From Nocardia pseudobrasiliensis NBRC 108224 (GTDB lineage Bacteria > Actinomycetota > Actinomycetes > Mycobacteriales > Mycobacteriaceae), in contig NZ_BDBS01000033.1 in the NCBI RefSeq assembly GCF_001613105.1, forward strand, positions 62,001 to 126,000: a DNA stretch of 64,000 bases. The letters are read 5' to 3'. The translations under genes were made by a program, and so were the position numbers. This document shows, piece after piece, positions 63,126 through 64,000 of the stretch (position 1 is its first letter; every line of letters begins with the position of its first letter). Below the pieces are notes generated by a model. The model saw only the letters and a list, made by a program, of their open reading frames with translations. It did no database searches and was not told the DNA's origin.

Positions 63126-64000
63126 GCGGCCATCACGATGCTCAGGCCGCGATCGTCGCCCAGCGGTCCCTGCTCGAGCATGCGGTTCATCACATACGAA
63201 ACCGTCAGGCGTGCATCGAGATCGACGGTGACGATCGAACCGCCCCAGCCGCCCCAGGTGCACATCCGTCCCTGCAGGGCGTAGCCCATGCCGTAGCGCA
63301 CCCGGGTGCCCAGTACCTCGTCCTCGCCGAGGAACTGTTCCTCGAGTACGCGCTCGCAGCCCGCCTCCGACAGCAGTCGCGCGCCGCGCGCCCGGCCGCC
63401 GCAGGCGAGTACCGACTGCACGGCGGCGACCGACCGCGCGTTGCCGTAACCGTTCACCGAGGGGATCTCCGCCCTGCGCCACGCCTCGGTGTCGGCGATT
63501 CGCGCCGGGATGGGCGGATTTCCGGGGCCCCGGGCGACGATTTCGGGCGGTCGGGTCTCGGGCGGGATGATCGAGGCGGCCCGGTGGTCGTGCTCGGCGG
63601 CCAACCCGATGTGGAAATCCGCGCCCAGTGGACCGGCGACCTCCTCGGCGAAGTACACCCCGAGGCTGCGGCCGGTCGCCCGGCGGACGATCTCGCCGAT
63701 CAGATACCCCTGGGTCACCGCGTGATAGCCGCCCGCCACGCCGGGCTCCGAACTCGGAACCTGTTCTGCCAGTAGGGTTGTCATCCGCTGCCAGTCGTAG
63801 AGCTGTTCGGTGCGCACCGGCTCGCGCCACGTGGCCAGGCCCGAGGTATGGCCGAGTACATGCCGCACCAGCACCTTTTCCTTGCCCGCGGCGGCGAATT
63901 CGGGCCAGTACCTCGCCACCGGCGCGTCCAGGTCGATCTCGCCGCGATCGGCGAGGATCAATGCGCACAGTGCGGCCATCGTCTTGGTGGTGGACCAGAC
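63107..64000 (-). CDS. Serine beta-lactamase-like hydrolase, N-terminus outside window
   Basis: At least 297 residues of a class-C beta-lactamase/esterase-type serine hydrolase; the frame is open at the window end. The catalytic SxxK (STTK) is the second to fifth codon group visible at the edge, the tyrosine motif is YHAVTQG, and RHVLGHTSGL and the C-terminal WGGWGGSIVTVD (in the KTG/HxG position) are typical of EstB/LpqF-like enzymes. It may be an esterase or peptidase rather than a true beta-lactamase. It converges on the sigma-factor gene with a 19-bp overlap. Confidence 0.85.
   Translation of the reverse strand, partial: VWSTTKTMAALCALILADRGEIDLDAPVARYWPEFAAAGKEKVLVRHVLGHTSGLATWREPVRTEQLYDWQRMTTLLAEQVPSSEPGVAGGYHAVTQGYLIGEIVRRATGRSLGVYFAEEVAGPLGADFHIGLAAEHDHRAASIIPPETRPPEIVARGPGNPPIPARIADTEAWRRAEIPSVNGYGNARSVAAVQSVLACGGRARGARLLSEAGCERVLEEQFLGEDEVLGTRVRYGMGYALQGRMCTWGGWGGSIVTVDLDARLTVSYVMNRMLEQGPLGDDRGLSIVMAAYGAAR

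Noticed and set aside
63107..64000. A true beta-lactamase resistance gene
   Set aside because: The fold and motifs fit many esterases and peptidases of this class; without the N-terminus or close homology, antibiotic hydrolysis cannot be claimed.

Overview
The window reads as chromosomal DNA of a high-GC mycolic-acid actinomycete, most probably Nocardia. The reasons are very GC-rich codon use, many GTG starts, a mycobacterial-type succinate dehydrogenase set (Rv0247c-0249c type), a DprE1 homologue, and a solitary second rpoB of the Nocardia rpoB2 kind with no rpoC beside it. No rRNA, tRNA, insertion sequence, integrase or CRISPR array was seen.

Layout. 1-6.2 kb: tail of an HD-domain protein, an ABC exporter, a quinone-oxidoreductase-like protein, a large FAD/Fe-S dehydrogenase and a 34-aa peptide gene. 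6.3-14.5 kb: a DNA glycosylase, a sugar-type ABC importer (two permeases, one binding protein, no ATPase) behind an XRE/DUF5753 regulator, a FabG-like reductase behind a membrane protein, and several tiny genes. 14.5-18.1 kb: the succinate dehydrogenase operon, read through a 13-codon upstream ORF whose stop overlaps the sdhC start. 18.4-26.2 kb: a thiolase-like protein lacking two catalytic residues, hydrolases, an acyl-CoA dehydrogenase and a AAA ATPase. 26.4-28.9 kb: a c-di-AMP (ydaO) riboswitch with an NlpC/P60 wall hydrolase, an S4 RNA-binding protein and a cation/proton antiporter.

28.9-38.5 kb is the most unusual accessory block. A 1,292-residue polyketide-synthase-like protein keeps its KS-AT-KR fold signatures but has lost the catalytic residues of all three domains. 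Its 3' end is an exact 30-bp-period repeat. It lies 9 bp upstream of two tandem STAND (NB-ARC + TPR) NTPases. 38.7-53.9 kb: a metallo-hydrolase, an EamA transporter under a ykkC-family (probably guanidine-I) riboswitch, and a run of metabolic enzymes (FadD, nitronate monooxygenase, RibD-like, methyltransferases, CrtI-like, Nudix).

54.0-61.3 kb: a cutinase-like esterase with a Thr-rich tail, then a divergent pair. One gene is a DprE1 homologue in which the benzothiazinone-reactive cysteine is serine. The other is rpoB2, with glutamine at the rifampicin-contact His526 position. Two antibiotic targets are therefore present side by side as variants that look drug-tolerant, followed by a truncated SDR remnant. 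61.5-64.0 kb: a DGPF/YciI protein with its ECF sigma factor, and the C-terminal part of a serine hydrolase.

Many genes without a Shine-Dalgarno show a -10-like hexamer exactly 6 (once 7) nt before the start codon, which predicts leaderless mRNAs. Genes with 5' UTRs (riboswitch genes, tiny ORFs, sdh) have clear GGAGG-type sites.
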